The notes under the pieces were generated by a model. That model was not told the DNA's origin. It did not search any database and was given only the letters and a program-made list of their open reading frames with translations. This document shows positions 7,540-16,413 of a stretch of DNA of 64,000 nucleotides, piece after piece; the first letter of the stretch is position 1; the number at the start of each line of letters is the position of its first letter. This stretch comes from UBA1924 sp963976625 (GTDB lineage Bacteria; Planctomycetota; Phycisphaerae; Phycisphaerales; UBA1924). The position numbers were made by a program, and so were the translations under genes. The stretch is taken from positions 1 to 64,000 of the forward strand of contig CAXBLA010000016.1 in NCBI GenBank assembly GCA_963976625.1. The letters run 5' to 3'.

Positions 7540-7628
7540 GGTGGTCTCGTCCCCATGGTACACGCAGATGGAAAAGTTTTTATTCGCATTCTCAAAGATA
7601 ATGCCCGGACTTCCACCCTCGCACCCCT

Positions 7629-7650
7629 AAAAAATACCTATTTTCATAGG
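7629..7650 (-). terminator. weak rho-independent terminator after the 1004-residue gene
   Basis: On the minus strand a short stem CCTAT-GAAA-ATAGG (7637-7650) is followed by TATTTTTTAG. A 14-bp perfect palindrome AGGGTATATACCCT (7657-7670) directly overlaps the stop codon region just before it. The stem is short, so confidence is moderate. Confidence 0.5.
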
Positions 7651-7668
7651 GCAAACAGGGTATATACC

Positions 7669-10600
7669 CTAGGGCACCGTGACCGATTGGTTCAGACGGA
7701 TCGACGAATCGCGGAGGAGCAGGGCGACGATGATCTGATCGCCCGAATCGGCTTTGGTGAATGCGAACTCGCGGATGGCCTGCTCGCCCGGGGCGATGCC
7801 GTTGATCGATCGGCGGAGCCGTGACTCGTTGGGAGGGATCGCGATGAGCTCGAAATCTTGAACAACATCGAGCAAGTTGGTCACATGCACCGACACGATC
7901 ACGATCCCGTCTTGAGCCTTGCGGGCGGTGGCGAACATCTCGATCCCGTCATAGCCCAGCTCGATCGTGCGTTCGAGGCGCATCAGCGGGTAGTCCTGGT
8001 CGGCCTGGAGCTCGACATCGAAAGAAAGCTTCTTCTCGCCGGCGAGCTCGCCCAGCGAGTACGCCAGCTCAATGGGCAGCTCGCTCTGCTCATTGGGATC
8101 GAGCACGAAGGGCAGCACACGGGGCTTGATCTCCCACGAGCGGTCGATGTTGCCATCAGGATCGGTGTAGCCGCCCGGCTCGACGATGTAGAGCTGCCCG
8201 CGGATGGTGATCGGCCACGGGTTGGAGAGCGTGACGCTGTGGTGATGGATGCCCGATTTGGCCTGCAGGCGGTCTGGGGTGAGCTTGATCGAGCTGAGGA
8301 AACGCACGAGCTGGGTGTTGACACCCTTGATGATGATGGGCGAGCGTCCGATCTCGATGCGGTGGACGGGCAGGCTCAGCCCGCCGACGCGTTCGAGGTC
8401 GATGACGGTCTCGTTGTTGAAGACATCGAAACTCGAGACGGCCCCCATCGATACGGGCAGGTTGAGCACCACCGGATCGAGGCTCGGCTCGTCGAGCCAG
8501 AGGATCATGATCCCGGACTCGTCTTCGCCCGCTTGTGCCTCGTCAGATCCGGGTGCAAAGAAACGACCATCCTGGCTGGTCTGTGCGTTCGCCCGGATCT
8601 GCTGGGGGCCGGCGACGAGCATGTGCACACCGGGCACGAGATCAATCTGTTCGATGGCCGATCGCCCGCCCAGATGCGTCGCCAGCGTTTTCCAGACCAC
8701 GACCTCGGGGGCGGGCATGACCTGCCCGCGCTTGCCCTTGGAGACCCACCACGCGTCGCGGAGTTCGAGATCGAACCGGTCGTTGTCGAGCCCCGTCAAG
8801 CTCGCCGCCCACCAGAACGAGATCGCCTTGCGGGCCAGCCCCCCCACCGACGACCAGATCTCCACGCTCGACCAGGTCCGGATCTCGTGGCTCGGCGAGA
8901 GCACCATCCCCAGCGACGGGAGCTGATCGGGCTTGCCTTGCGTCTGTGAGCGGGCGCTGGCGAACCATTCTTCGACCACCAGCGGCATCACGGCCTCGCT
9001 CGTATCCCCATGATCCATCAGTAGCAGCTGACGATTGGGGCGGGTGAGCGTTGGCTCGATCGGGCGATCGATCGCCCAAGGTGTGACGATCATGGGGCCG
9101 GGGACATAGCCACGCAGTGCGGAGTTGATGCGGTCGAGCTCGGCGTTGAGCGTCGCGGCGCTTTCGAGCGTTGGCTGATCGCCGAAACGCCAGTGAGCAA
9201 CCGCTTGTCCATATTCGTCGAGCATGCTGCCCGCCCAGGGCACCCAGGCTGGCGATGGGCCGGCGAAAACAGGCATCACCTCATCGGGGTCCACGGCCAG
9301 CGTGGTCGCCAGCTCTCGGGGGAGTTGGGAGAAGACCATGCTCAGATCAATCTGCGCGTTGACCAGATCATCGATGGTGTTCATGAGCGCCGAGCCGTCC
9401 ACGAGCGATTCGCTCTGGGTGTTGATGTCCCAGGTCTCGATCGAGGCGCGGGTGACGCCCGAGCCCTTGATCAGCGCGGGTGCGGACTCGGCGATGATCG
9501 GATTCGTGAGTTCGGCAAAGATGCTGAACATGCCCGAGTTGATGTTGGCTTCGCCCGGCGACGACCAGATGAAATCGAGTGTCCGGATGCCGACCAGCTG
9601 CTGATCGACCGAGATATCGAGCACCGCGCGGTACCAGCCAAAGCCTGGGAGATCGGGTGTCCAGTCGGTGCGGAGTCGGCGATCGTGATTCGGGAGCACT
9701 GATCTGGCGACCTCGCGCCCGAACACATCGAAAATCCGCACACGGGCCACGATTGCGTCGCCCGTCAGGTCGCGGACGAGCACTTGCAGGGGCGGGGGCT
9801 CGTTGGATTCGGCGATGTTGCCAGGCAGGCCGGTCGTGATGTCCAATCGCGGGAGCTGGGCGATGATCAGGTTATCGAAGTAGGCATCGCCCGAATAATC
9901 CTGTTCCCACACGGCGAACTTGTTCATCCCGTGGGCGAGCCCTTGCTGCTCGGGCTGGAGGAGTTCGAGCTCGATCTGGATAAACGCGGCGTCCGGGTAG
10001 ACCCCTTCGACCTCGAGGGCGACCTGCTGCCAATCGCCCTTGGTGTTGACCAGGGGGGTGGTCGAGACCGCGCCCTCGATCGCGACGCCGTGCTCATTGA
10101 GCAGGCGGGCGAGTACACGGGCTTTGGCGTGCTCGAGCCCATCGGTGCGTACACGGGCGCTGACCAGATAGTCGGCGTTCGGGAAGATGTTGATCTCCCC
10201 ATGACGGAGCGTTAGGCTCGTCGAGCCGCCGGCGGTGGGCAGGCGGGCGGTGCCGATGCCCGAGAACGCTGGGGCGTTGTACTCGATCGTCGCGCCGTTC
10301 CAGATGGGGAACCCGGGGCGGATCCGGGGGACATCGGGGTCTTCCTGCGCACGCAGCCAGCCCAGCGGGATGGGCAGCGGGTTGTACTCCCGTTCTTCGA
10401 AGTCGAAGGCCCGGACAACGCGCCCGGCTGAGGCGGGGCGATCGCCCGAATCGGGATCGTCTGGGTACTGGGCATCCGGAGTTTGGGCATCGGGGATCTG
10501 CTGGAGCACGACCGGCGATTCATCAGCAGGCTCACTCTCAGCGGTGCTTTGATCTGGCTGGGCGTACACCGAGCCCCCGGCGATCGCGCACGCGATAAGC

Positions 10601-10683
10601 GCACCAGTAATAGTGCCAGCGAAAGGACCGGCTTTGGAATCGGGCTGAATAAAACGATCGCGCAGAGACATCACTGAATCCAT
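7669..10683 (-). CDS. large secreted protein of unknown function
   Basis: The 1004-residue protein has a signal peptide or anchor (about residues 20-45, FAGTITGALIACAIAGGSVYA) and then an acidic, low-complexity linker. An N-terminal beta-rich region around residues 90-280 resembles a carbohydrate-binding module (LRHGEINIFPNADYLVSARVRTD). A long middle domain and several C-terminal beta-sandwich-like segments follow. I find no recognisable catalytic motif. ATG at 10683 was chosen because the signal peptide begins there; the longer frame adds a non-protein-like stretch. It points the same way as the VWA cluster from 22.4 to 11.5 kb and may be its outlying member. Confidence 0.75.
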   Translation of the reverse strand: MDSVMSLRDRFIQPDSKAGPFAGTITGALIACAIAGGSVYAQPDQSTAESEPADESPVVLQQIPDAQTPDAQYPDDPDSGDRPASAGRVVRAFDFEEREYNPLPIPLGWLRAQEDPDVPRIRPGFPIWNGATIEYNAPAFSGIGTARLPTAGGSTSLTLRHGEINIFPNADYLVSARVRTDGLEHAKARVLARLLNEHGVAIEGAVSTTPLVNTKGDWQQVALEVEGVYPDAAFIQIELELLQPEQQGLAHGMNKFAVWEQDYSGDAYFDNLIIAQLPRLDITTGLPGNIAESNEPPPLQVLVRDLTGDAIVARVRIFDVFGREVARSVLPNHDRRLRTDWTPDLPGFGWYRAVLDISVDQQLVGIRTLDFIWSSPGEANINSGMFSIFAELTNPIIAESAPALIKGSGVTRASIETWDINTQSESLVDGSALMNTIDDLVNAQIDLSMVFSQLPRELATTLAVDPDEVMPVFAGPSPAWVPWAGSMLDEYGQAVAHWRFGDQPTLESAATLNAELDRINSALRGYVPGPMIVTPWAIDRPIEPTLTRPNRQLLLMDHGDTSEAVMPLVVEEWFASARSQTQGKPDQLPSLGMVLSPSHEIRTWSSVEIWSSVGGLARKAISFWWAASLTGLDNDRFDLELRDAWWVSKGKRGQVMPAPEVVVWKTLATHLGGRSAIEQIDLVPGVHMLVAGPQQIRANAQTSQDGRFFAPGSDEAQAGEDESGIMILWLDEPSLDPVVLNLPVSMGAVSSFDVFNNETVIDLERVGGLSLPVHRIEIGRSPIIIKGVNTQLVRFLSSIKLTPDRLQAKSGIHHHSVTLSNPWPITIRGQLYIVEPGGYTDPDGNIDRSWEIKPRVLPFVLDPNEQSELPIELAYSLGELAGEKKLSFDVELQADQDYPLMRLERTIELGYDGIEMFATARKAQDGIVIVSVHVTNLLDVVQDFELIAIPPNESRLRRSINGIAPGEQAIREFAFTKADSGDQIIVALLLRDSSIRLNQSVTVP

Positions 10684-10778
10684 CGGCCTTTGCCCGCGAT
10701 CCCGTGCAAAATCGGCCCCATGCCCGCCACCGGTTCTCCCCCCTAGAATCTGCGAATCCAACCACCAAGAGACCCCCA

Positions 10779-11441
10779 ATGCATCACAACCGCCCGCAGA
10801 TCCCCTTGAAGCCCTATGTCCCACAGGAGGGTGCCCAGCAGGCCGCCGAGAGCTTCTTGGAGATCGCGGATCAGCGCCGGACGGTGCGGGAGTTCTCCGA
10901 TCGACCCGTGCCCAGAGCCCTCATCGAGACCATCATCCGAGCCGGCGGCACTGCGCCCTCCGGGGCCCACAAGCAGCCCTGGCGATTCATCGCGATCTCG
11001 GACCCGGCCACCAAGCACAAGGTCCGCGTCGAGATCGAGAAGGTCGAGCACGAGTTCTATACCAAGCGGGCATCGGAACGCTGGCTCAACGATCTCGAAG
11101 AGTTCGAGACCTCCGAGGACAAATCGTACCTCGACACCGTGCCCTGGATCATCATCGTGATGGCCCTGCGGACCACGGACGCCGGCGAGCAGGTGTACTA
11201 CCTCAACGAATCCGTCGGACTCGCCACCGGGCTCTTGCTCACCGCGGCCAACCACGCCGGGCTGTGCACCGTCACCCAGACGCCGAGCCCGATGGGCTTC
11301 TTGCGTGAGCTCTTGGGTCGCCCGGAGAACGAGCGCCCGTACATGGTCATCCCGGTCGGGTACCCGGCCGACGGGTGCACGGTGCCCGATATCGAACGAA
11401 AGCCGCTCGACGAGATCGCGGTGTTTATCGAAGAAGATTAA
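10779..11441 (+). CDS. nitroreductase-fold flavoprotein, iodotyrosine deiodinase-like
   Basis: The 220-residue protein has nitroreductase signatures: RRTVREFSDRPVP (33-45), TAPSGAHKQPW (58-68), ESVGLATG (144-151) and RPENERPYMVIPVGYPAD (181-198). It also has the lid that sets iodotyrosine deiodinases (IYD) apart. E90, Y94 and K115 keep the exact spacing of the human zwitterion-binding triad E157/Y161/K182. IYD uses FMN to remove halogen reductively from halotyrosines. ATG at 10779 follows a CCCCCA leader without a clear ribosome binding site. It is the only plus-strand gene inside a minus-strand cluster. Reductive dehalogenation of halotyrosine is the prediction; a general flavin reductase is the alternative. 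Confidence 0.85.
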   Translation: MHHNRPQIPLKPYVPQEGAQQAAESFLEIADQRRTVREFSDRPVPRALIETIIRAGGTAPSGAHKQPWRFIAISDPATKHKVRVEIEKVEHEFYTKRASERWLNDLEEFETSEDKSYLDTVPWIIIVMALRTTDAGEQVYYLNESVGLATGLLLTAANHAGLCTVTQTPSPMGFLRELLGRPENERPYMVIPVGYPADGCTVPDIERKPLDEIAVFIEED

Positions 11442-11462
11442 ACTCGGCTCGTCCGCTCCGCG

Positions 11463-13586
11463 TCAGATGTACATCTTCTTGTTGTACACCCACCACTCGA
11501 ACATGAGCAGTGCCAACGCCCCGCCGAGGAACCAAGGCCACCAGTCTTTGATGCGCTTGCGCTGCGAGTTGGACTCCGCGGTGACGATCTGGTTCGCCAG
11601 GCTCAGCGTCTGCTGGGTGCTGACATTGGACTCGGCCGGGTTGAGCAGGTTGGCCGCGAATGTCCGGTAGTTGATGCCGTCGTCGACGATGTCGGTCGCA
11701 CCCGCGGTGCCGCGCCAACGCAGGCGGTACACGCCGCCGGTCTGGACGGGCCCGTAGACCACCCGCCCGTCGGCCGAAGGAATGATCTCGTCGGATCGAG
11801 AACCATCGGGCAGCATCACCCGCACGCCGGTGGCATCGGGCGGGATGCGATCGCTCAAGACACTGCCGGGCGTAAGCTGGCGTGCGTCCTCGTCGATCGC
11901 GACCACTGAGCCGGTGGCCAGGTAGTCCACCGTGCTCGCCAGGAACACGACGAAGCTGACATCGAAGGGCCAATTCGTTTTGGTGATCGCGAAGGGGACC
12001 ATGATCGCGCGAACATCTCCGTCACTGGTTTCGAGGATCGCTGGGCCGGCGGCCGTCTCGGCCAGCGACACCACGCCCGAGCCCTTGGGGATCTCGACCT
12101 TGGGCGTCTCGGACATCAGCAGCGCATCGAGCGTGAGATCGCGCAGCACCGGGTGCGTGCGTCGCCAGTTGATGATCGGGCCGCCCGGGCCAGAACCATT
12201 ATCGATCACACCGAGTTCGCCCGTGAGCACACGCCCGACAATCAGGTATCGCCCCGGATCGAGCACTTTGCCGTCGGCGTTGGGCTTGGGGAGGTAGCCG
12301 TCGAAGATGACGAGGTCGTAGACATCATTGTCGCCCGTGGCCCGGTTGGCTTCGTAGGTGCTCGGGGAGATCGTGTCGAAGCGCGAGAGCGGGAGCCCCT
12401 CGATCGCCGAGCCCACAAACAGGTTGCCCGAGGTCACCAGCGCGACCGACGCCTGCTTGGCCGGCGGGACCACCAGCGTGCCCTTGTTATCGGTGAGCAG
12501 CACATCGGCTTCTGGATTTTCGTCGCCGTTGGTGTCGAGCTTGACCTCGATGATCACGCCGTCGGGCTCGGTGAGCTCGAAGACCACGCCGCCGCTGGCG
12601 GGGGTCTTGAATCCGGTCGTCGCGTCCACGCTCGCGGGCGGCAGGTCGATCGCCCGCACCGAGCGCGTCACGCCCGCGACGATCAGCTCCGCATCGATCG
12701 TCCGCGCGATGGTGTCGGTCGATTGCACCCCCACGAAGATCGAGAGTTTCGACGGCGTGTCGTAATCACGCTCAGACCGCAGCGCGACGAGCCCGATGTT
12801 GTTGGAGGTCTGCGACCCGATCGCGTGGTACTCGAAGGTCGTCTGCGTATCGATCTCCTCGGCCCGCACCGAGTCAATATCCGAAACACGACCGTCTGAA
12901 TACAGATGGAAATAGTACGGCTCCCCGCCCTTGAGCTCGTCGAGCTCGTGCGATTCCGTCACCTCCCCCGCGTCGTTGATCGCGTTGACGATCCGGTTGG
13001 GTCGCTGGGCCTGGGCGAGCCGATAGGCCTGGGCGATCGACGACGGGGCGTCGCTCTGCTCAATGGCGTTGATCGCGTTGGTCAGGGCCGACTGATCGGA
13101 AGTGAACGACACGATGATCTCGGCGTTGGCATCGAAGACGATCACCATCGCCTCGTCGGCCTTGGCTTCCTCGGCGAAGAGCCCCGGCTCGCGCATGGTT
13201 TCGACGAGCTCGATGGCTTGCTCCTTGGCCGACTGTAATCTGGATTGAGCCCCAAGGGACTCGTCACCATCCACGGCCGCCATCGACGCGGAGCGATCGA
13301 TCATGATCACGAACTTGCGCCCCATCATGCTCGTCGTCGCCGATCGCGGCTGCGCCAGCGCGAGGATAATCAGACACAGCACAATCAGCTGCAAGAACAG
13401 CAACAGGTTCTTGCGCAGGCGCTGGAAGGGCGCGTTGGCCTGCAGGTCTTGGATCGCCTTCTTCCACAGCAGCGTCGAGGAGACCTCGCGCGGGATCCGC
13501 CGGAGCTTGAGGAAGTAGAGGATCACCAACGCCGGGATCGCGATCGCGGCGACGAGTGCGGCGAGGGATGGAGTGGCCCAGGTCAT
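11463..13586 (-). CDS. BatA-like membrane protein with VWA domain
   Basis: The 707-residue protein starts with two membrane segments (about 8-26 and 60-80) of the BatA/aerotolerance N-terminal type (LLWKKAIQDLQANAPFQRLRKN between them). A VWA domain with an intact metal site DRSAS (97-101) follows, then a long beta-rich extracytoplasmic region and a final membrane segment (WWPWFLGGALALLMFEWWVYNKK). The start at 13586 overlaps the preceding gene's stop (ATGA), so it is coupled to the small membrane protein and DUF58 gene. In Bat/MoxR systems such VWA proteins are thought to work with the ATPase in envelope protein maturation or stress tolerance. Confidence 0.88.
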   Translation of the reverse strand: MTWATPSLAALVAAIAIPALVILYFLKLRRIPREVSSTLLWKKAIQDLQANAPFQRLRKNLLLFLQLIVLCLIILALAQPRSATTSMMGRKFVIMIDRSASMAAVDGDESLGAQSRLQSAKEQAIELVETMREPGLFAEEAKADEAMVIVFDANAEIIVSFTSDQSALTNAINAIEQSDAPSSIAQAYRLAQAQRPNRIVNAINDAGEVTESHELDELKGGEPYYFHLYSDGRVSDIDSVRAEEIDTQTTFEYHAIGSQTSNNIGLVALRSERDYDTPSKLSIFVGVQSTDTIARTIDAELIVAGVTRSVRAIDLPPASVDATTGFKTPASGGVVFELTEPDGVIIEVKLDTNGDENPEADVLLTDNKGTLVVPPAKQASVALVTSGNLFVGSAIEGLPLSRFDTISPSTYEANRATGDNDVYDLVIFDGYLPKPNADGKVLDPGRYLIVGRVLTGELGVIDNGSGPGGPIINWRRTHPVLRDLTLDALLMSETPKVEIPKGSGVVSLAETAAGPAILETSDGDVRAIMVPFAITKTNWPFDVSFVVFLASTVDYLATGSVVAIDEDARQLTPGSVLSDRIPPDATGVRVMLPDGSRSDEIIPSADGRVVYGPVQTGGVYRLRWRGTAGATDIVDDGINYRTFAANLLNPAESNVSTQQTLSLANQIVTAESNSQRKRIKDWWPWFLGGALALLMFEWWVYNKKMYI

Positions 13587-13885
13587 TCTGCTCTCCAGAT
13601 GAGCGTAAAGTACACGACCATTGAGATAAGCTGCATCGATGCAAGGCCGATGAAAAATATTCTTGATCGTTTGTAATCTTCGATCGCATACGCCGAGCGA
13701 ACCATGGCCGCGCATGCTGCGAGCAAGAGAATCGAGAGTGGGCCGTAGACAAAGATCGACAAAGCCACTCCAAGTGCGAAATCGTCTTGCAGGCTACCTA
13801 TTGCTGACATATGCATCACTGCAGCGCATAGAAGAAACAACAGCGAAAACAGCATAATACAGATTGCAAGCAGCCACCGTTTCAT
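13583..13885 (-). CDS. small hypothetical membrane protein in the VWA cluster
   Basis: The 100-residue protein has about three hydrophobic segments: near residues 4-24, a long one around 37-64, and about 78-96. It overlaps both neighbours by 4 bases (ATGA at each end), which fixes start and stop and shows translational coupling. No family is recognised. Its codon use is A+T-richer than the neighbours', as is that of the lipoprotein gene at 14829. A structural membrane partner of DUF58 and the BatA-like protein is inferred only from position. Confidence 0.75.
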   Translation of the reverse strand: MKRWLLAICIMLFSLLFLLCAAVMHMSAIGSLQDDFALGVALSIFVYGPLSILLLAACAAMVRSAYAIEDYKRSRIFFIGLASMQLISMVVYFTLIWRAE

Positions 13886-14829
13886 CGCAGCACGCCCCGC
13901 TTTCTCAGGTAATCGAGCAGGAGCGTATCGATCGGGGTGTCCGTCTGGATGGTCAGGGCGGTGATCTCTCGGCGGGCGCAAAAATCTCGCAGCCCTTGGC
14001 AATAGGCCGACAAGTTTTCTTTGTATTTCTTGAGCAGCGGCGCCGAGATCGTCACCTCGGCCATGTCGCCGTCCTCGACATCGCGCAGCTGTAAATCGCC
14101 GGCGATATCCGGGTTCACCTCCTGGGGCGACAAGGTCTGGATCGCGAACACATCGTACCCACGCCCGACGAGCATCCGCAGCCCGGTCTCGTAGCCCTCC
14201 TTCATCAGGAAATCGGACAGGACGATCATCACGCCCTTGCCGCGCCGGGTCATCGCGATGCGCTTGCACGCCTGCGAGAAGTCCGACCCGCTCTCGGGCT
14301 CGATGGTGCACAAGAAGCGTGCGAGGTCGTGCGTTCTTCTGCGTCCGCGCAGATCGCGGATATTGCCGGCGATGGATTTCTCGCCCCCGGGGATGACCAG
14401 TTCATCGCGCAAGCCCACGGCCGTCACTTCAACACGGTTGAGATTGATCAGCCCGATGTACCCCATCGCCATCGCGACCTGCTGCATGTAGTAGAACTTG
14501 TTGGGCTCGCCGCAGTCGGCCGAGGCGCTCGCGTCGATCACGATGTGCAGCGAGAGGTCCTCTTCTTCCATGAACAGCTTCATGAAGAAGCGATCGAGCC
14601 GGGCGTAGATGTTCCAGTCGATATGGCGGAGGTCATCGCCGGCGGTGTACGGGCGGTGATCCGCGAACTCGACCGATTCGCCCCGCTTCTTGCTCCGGCG
14701 TTCGCCCTTGAGCTTGCCGGCAAAGATCTTGCGCGACGAGACATCGAGCTGCGAGATCTTGGCGATCAGCTGCGACGAGAGCAGTTCTTCGATGGTGGTC
14801 GGGCGGGTTGGGTTTTCTGATCTGAGCAT
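13882..14829 (-). CDS. DUF58-domain protein
   Basis: The 315-residue protein has the DUF58 signature DDLRHIDWNIYAR (65-77) preceded by GESVEFADHRPYTAGDD. A VWA-like metal site DASAS (99-103) follows. DUF58 proteins are nearly always encoded next to MoxR ATPases, as here, and are thought to be adaptor or substrate partners. There is no signal peptide or membrane segment, so it is cytoplasmic. The start overlaps the lipoprotein gene's stop by one base (TAATG) and the stop overlaps the next start (ATGA). Confidence 0.92.
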   Translation of the reverse strand: MLRSENPTRPTTIEELLSSQLIAKISQLDVSSRKIFAGKLKGERRSKKRGESVEFADHRPYTAGDDLRHIDWNIYARLDRFFMKLFMEEEDLSLHIVIDASASADCGEPNKFYYMQQVAMAMGYIGLINLNRVEVTAVGLRDELVIPGGEKSIAGNIRDLRGRRRTHDLARFLCTIEPESGSDFSQACKRIAMTRRGKGVMIVLSDFLMKEGYETGLRMLVGRGYDVFAIQTLSPQEVNPDIAGDLQLRDVEDGDMAEVTISAPLLKKYKENLSAYCQGLRDFCARREITALTIQTDTPIDTLLLDYLRKRGVLR

Positions 14830-15314
14830 TAGTCTTCGCTTTCCGAGTTTGCGTTGGGTAATTTTTCAACTCTCTCGAAACGCATCTCTCTCCCTCTGTA
14901 GCGGTACTCAAGCGAGTCACTATTCCATCTGAAGTCAGTATTCGGATGGTCACGCAAACTCCATCGATCAAACTCTGCAAACTGGTTCTCACTGTCAAAA
15001 CGGACAAGAATGTTCTCCTCAGGCACGGATGGCCAGAAAAACTGACAACCTGCTCTGTAAGGAACAATAAAGTGAACCGATGTACCATCGGTTTCAGCAA
15101 AGACACCCGATCCCCAAGTTTGATCTACCAGTTCAAGAGCTTTTTGATTTCTTTGCTCCTGCGTCTCGACTCCTTTAAATTTTGTAGCCAATCGACGCTC
15201 GATGACCTCATCAGATAACGCGGAGTGAAGGCGAGAATGATTACAAACGCATCCTACCATCGGGAGAAATGCGAAGATCGTGATGAACAAGAAGACGAGC
15301 CGTGATTGTTTCAT
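14829..15314 (-). CDS. hypothetical lipoprotein between moxR and DUF58
   Basis: The 161-residue protein begins MKQSRLVFLFITIFAFLPMVGC, a signal peptide with a lipobox-like MVGC. This predicts lipid attachment at the cysteine near residue 22. The rest is soluble and charged, with no recognised domain. It overlaps the moxR gene by 4 bases and the DUF58 gene by one, so it belongs to the operon. Its lower G+C and lack of family resemblance suggest a lineage-specific insertion into an otherwise standard MoxR-DUF58 pair. Confidence 0.75.
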   Translation of the reverse strand: MKQSRLVFLFITIFAFLPMVGCVCNHSRLHSALSDEVIERRLATKFKGVETQEQRNQKALELVDQTWGSGVFAETDGTSVHFIVPYRAGCQFFWPSVPEENILVRFDSENQFAEFDRWSLRDHPNTDFRWNSDSLEYRYRGREMRFERVEKLPNANSESED

Positions 15315-16366
15315 GACTGAATCCCGGCCATGGCCGTGGGCTGGGTTGGGGTGAGCTTGAGGATTTCTTGGACAAGTGCATCGGTATCCACGCGATCGGC
15401 CTCGGCTTCGAAGTTGAGCAAGATGCGGTGACGCAGGCAGTGCATCGCGACATCCTGGATGTCTTGGTACGACACATGGAACCGCCCGTCGATGAGGGCA
15501 CGGACCTTGCCGGTGAGGATCAACGCCTGGGCACCACGCGGGGAGACGCCGCAGCGGACATAGCGGTTGGTCGGGCCGTTGGGCCCGCCCGCGGCCGTGT
15601 CAGTCTCGGGATGCGTCGCGAGGACCAAGCGGGCGGCGTACTGCTTGACATGCGGCGCGACGACGACCGACTTGACGAGGTCTTGCATATCAAGGATGCG
15701 CTGCCCATCGACGATCGCGTTGGCGACGGGGCTGGCCGATCCGGTGGTGCGGTCGATGATCTCCATCAAATCTTCGAGCTGGGCGTAGCCGACATCGATC
15801 TTGAGCAGGAAGCGATCGAGCTGGGCCTCGGGCAACGGATAAGTGCCTTCTTGCTCGATGGGGTTCTGCGTGGCGAGCACCAAGAATGGTTCGTCGAGTT
15901 TATAAGTGGTTCCTGCGACGGTCACCGAGTGCTCCTGCATCGCTTCGAGCAATGCGGATTGGGTCTTGGGCGTCGCGCGGTTGATTTCGTCGGCGAGCAG
16001 AATCTGTGCGAAGATCGGGCCGCGTTGGAACTCGAACGATCTCCGTCCGGTCTCGACATCCTCGGAAACGATGTTCGTCCCGATGACATCGGCGGGCATC
16101 AGATCGGGGGTGAACTGGATGCGGTTGAACGGGAGCGAGAGTGTCTGGGCGAGCGTGCGCACAAGCAGCGTCTTGCCGAGTCCGGGCACACCTTCGAGCA
16201 GGACATTGCCGCCGCAGAAGAGGCTCATGAGTACGGCTTCGATCACGGGCTGCTGCCCGACCATGACCTTGCCGATCTCGTCTTTGAGCTCGGAGAATGT
16301 CTGGCGGAACGCCTCGCACTCGGCCTTGACTTCTTGAGGGGTCTCAAAGTTTTCTTTCGCTGCCAT
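15311..16366 (-). CDS. MoxR-family AAA+ ATPase
   Basis: The 351-residue protein has Walker A GVPGLGKT (59-66), Walker B ILLADE (122-127) with the MoxR-typical DEINRATPKTQSALLEAMQE, sensor 1 ATQNPIEQEGTYPLPEAQLDRF, and a C-terminal lid with sensor 2. MoxR proteins are chaperone-like ATPases working with VWA proteins, which surround this gene. It follows the 1018-residue VWA gene by 47 bases and overlaps the downstream lipoprotein gene by 4. Confidence 0.96.
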   Translation of the reverse strand: MAAKENFETPQEVKAECEAFRQTFSELKDEIGKVMVGQQPVIEAVLMSLFCGGNVLLEGVPGLGKTLLVRTLAQTLSLPFNRIQFTPDLMPADVIGTNIVSEDVETGRRSFEFQRGPIFAQILLADEINRATPKTQSALLEAMQEHSVTVAGTTYKLDEPFLVLATQNPIEQEGTYPLPEAQLDRFLLKIDVGYAQLEDLMEIIDRTTGSASPVANAIVDGQRILDMQDLVKSVVVAPHVKQYAARLVLATHPETDTAAGGPNGPTNRYVRCGVSPRGAQALILTGKVRALIDGRFHVSYQDIQDVAMHCLRHRILLNFEAEADRVDTDALVQEILKLTPTQPTAMAGIQS

Positions 16367-16413
16367 GGTTCACTCCTGAATCGCGCCCGAGGGCCGTTAG
16401 AAATTTGATGAAT

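Noticed and set aside
7657..7670. 14-base palindrome AGGGTATATACCCT as a regulator site
   Set aside because: It overlaps the stop codon of a gene and is next to a terminator stem, so it more likely belongs to the 3' end structure than to an operator.
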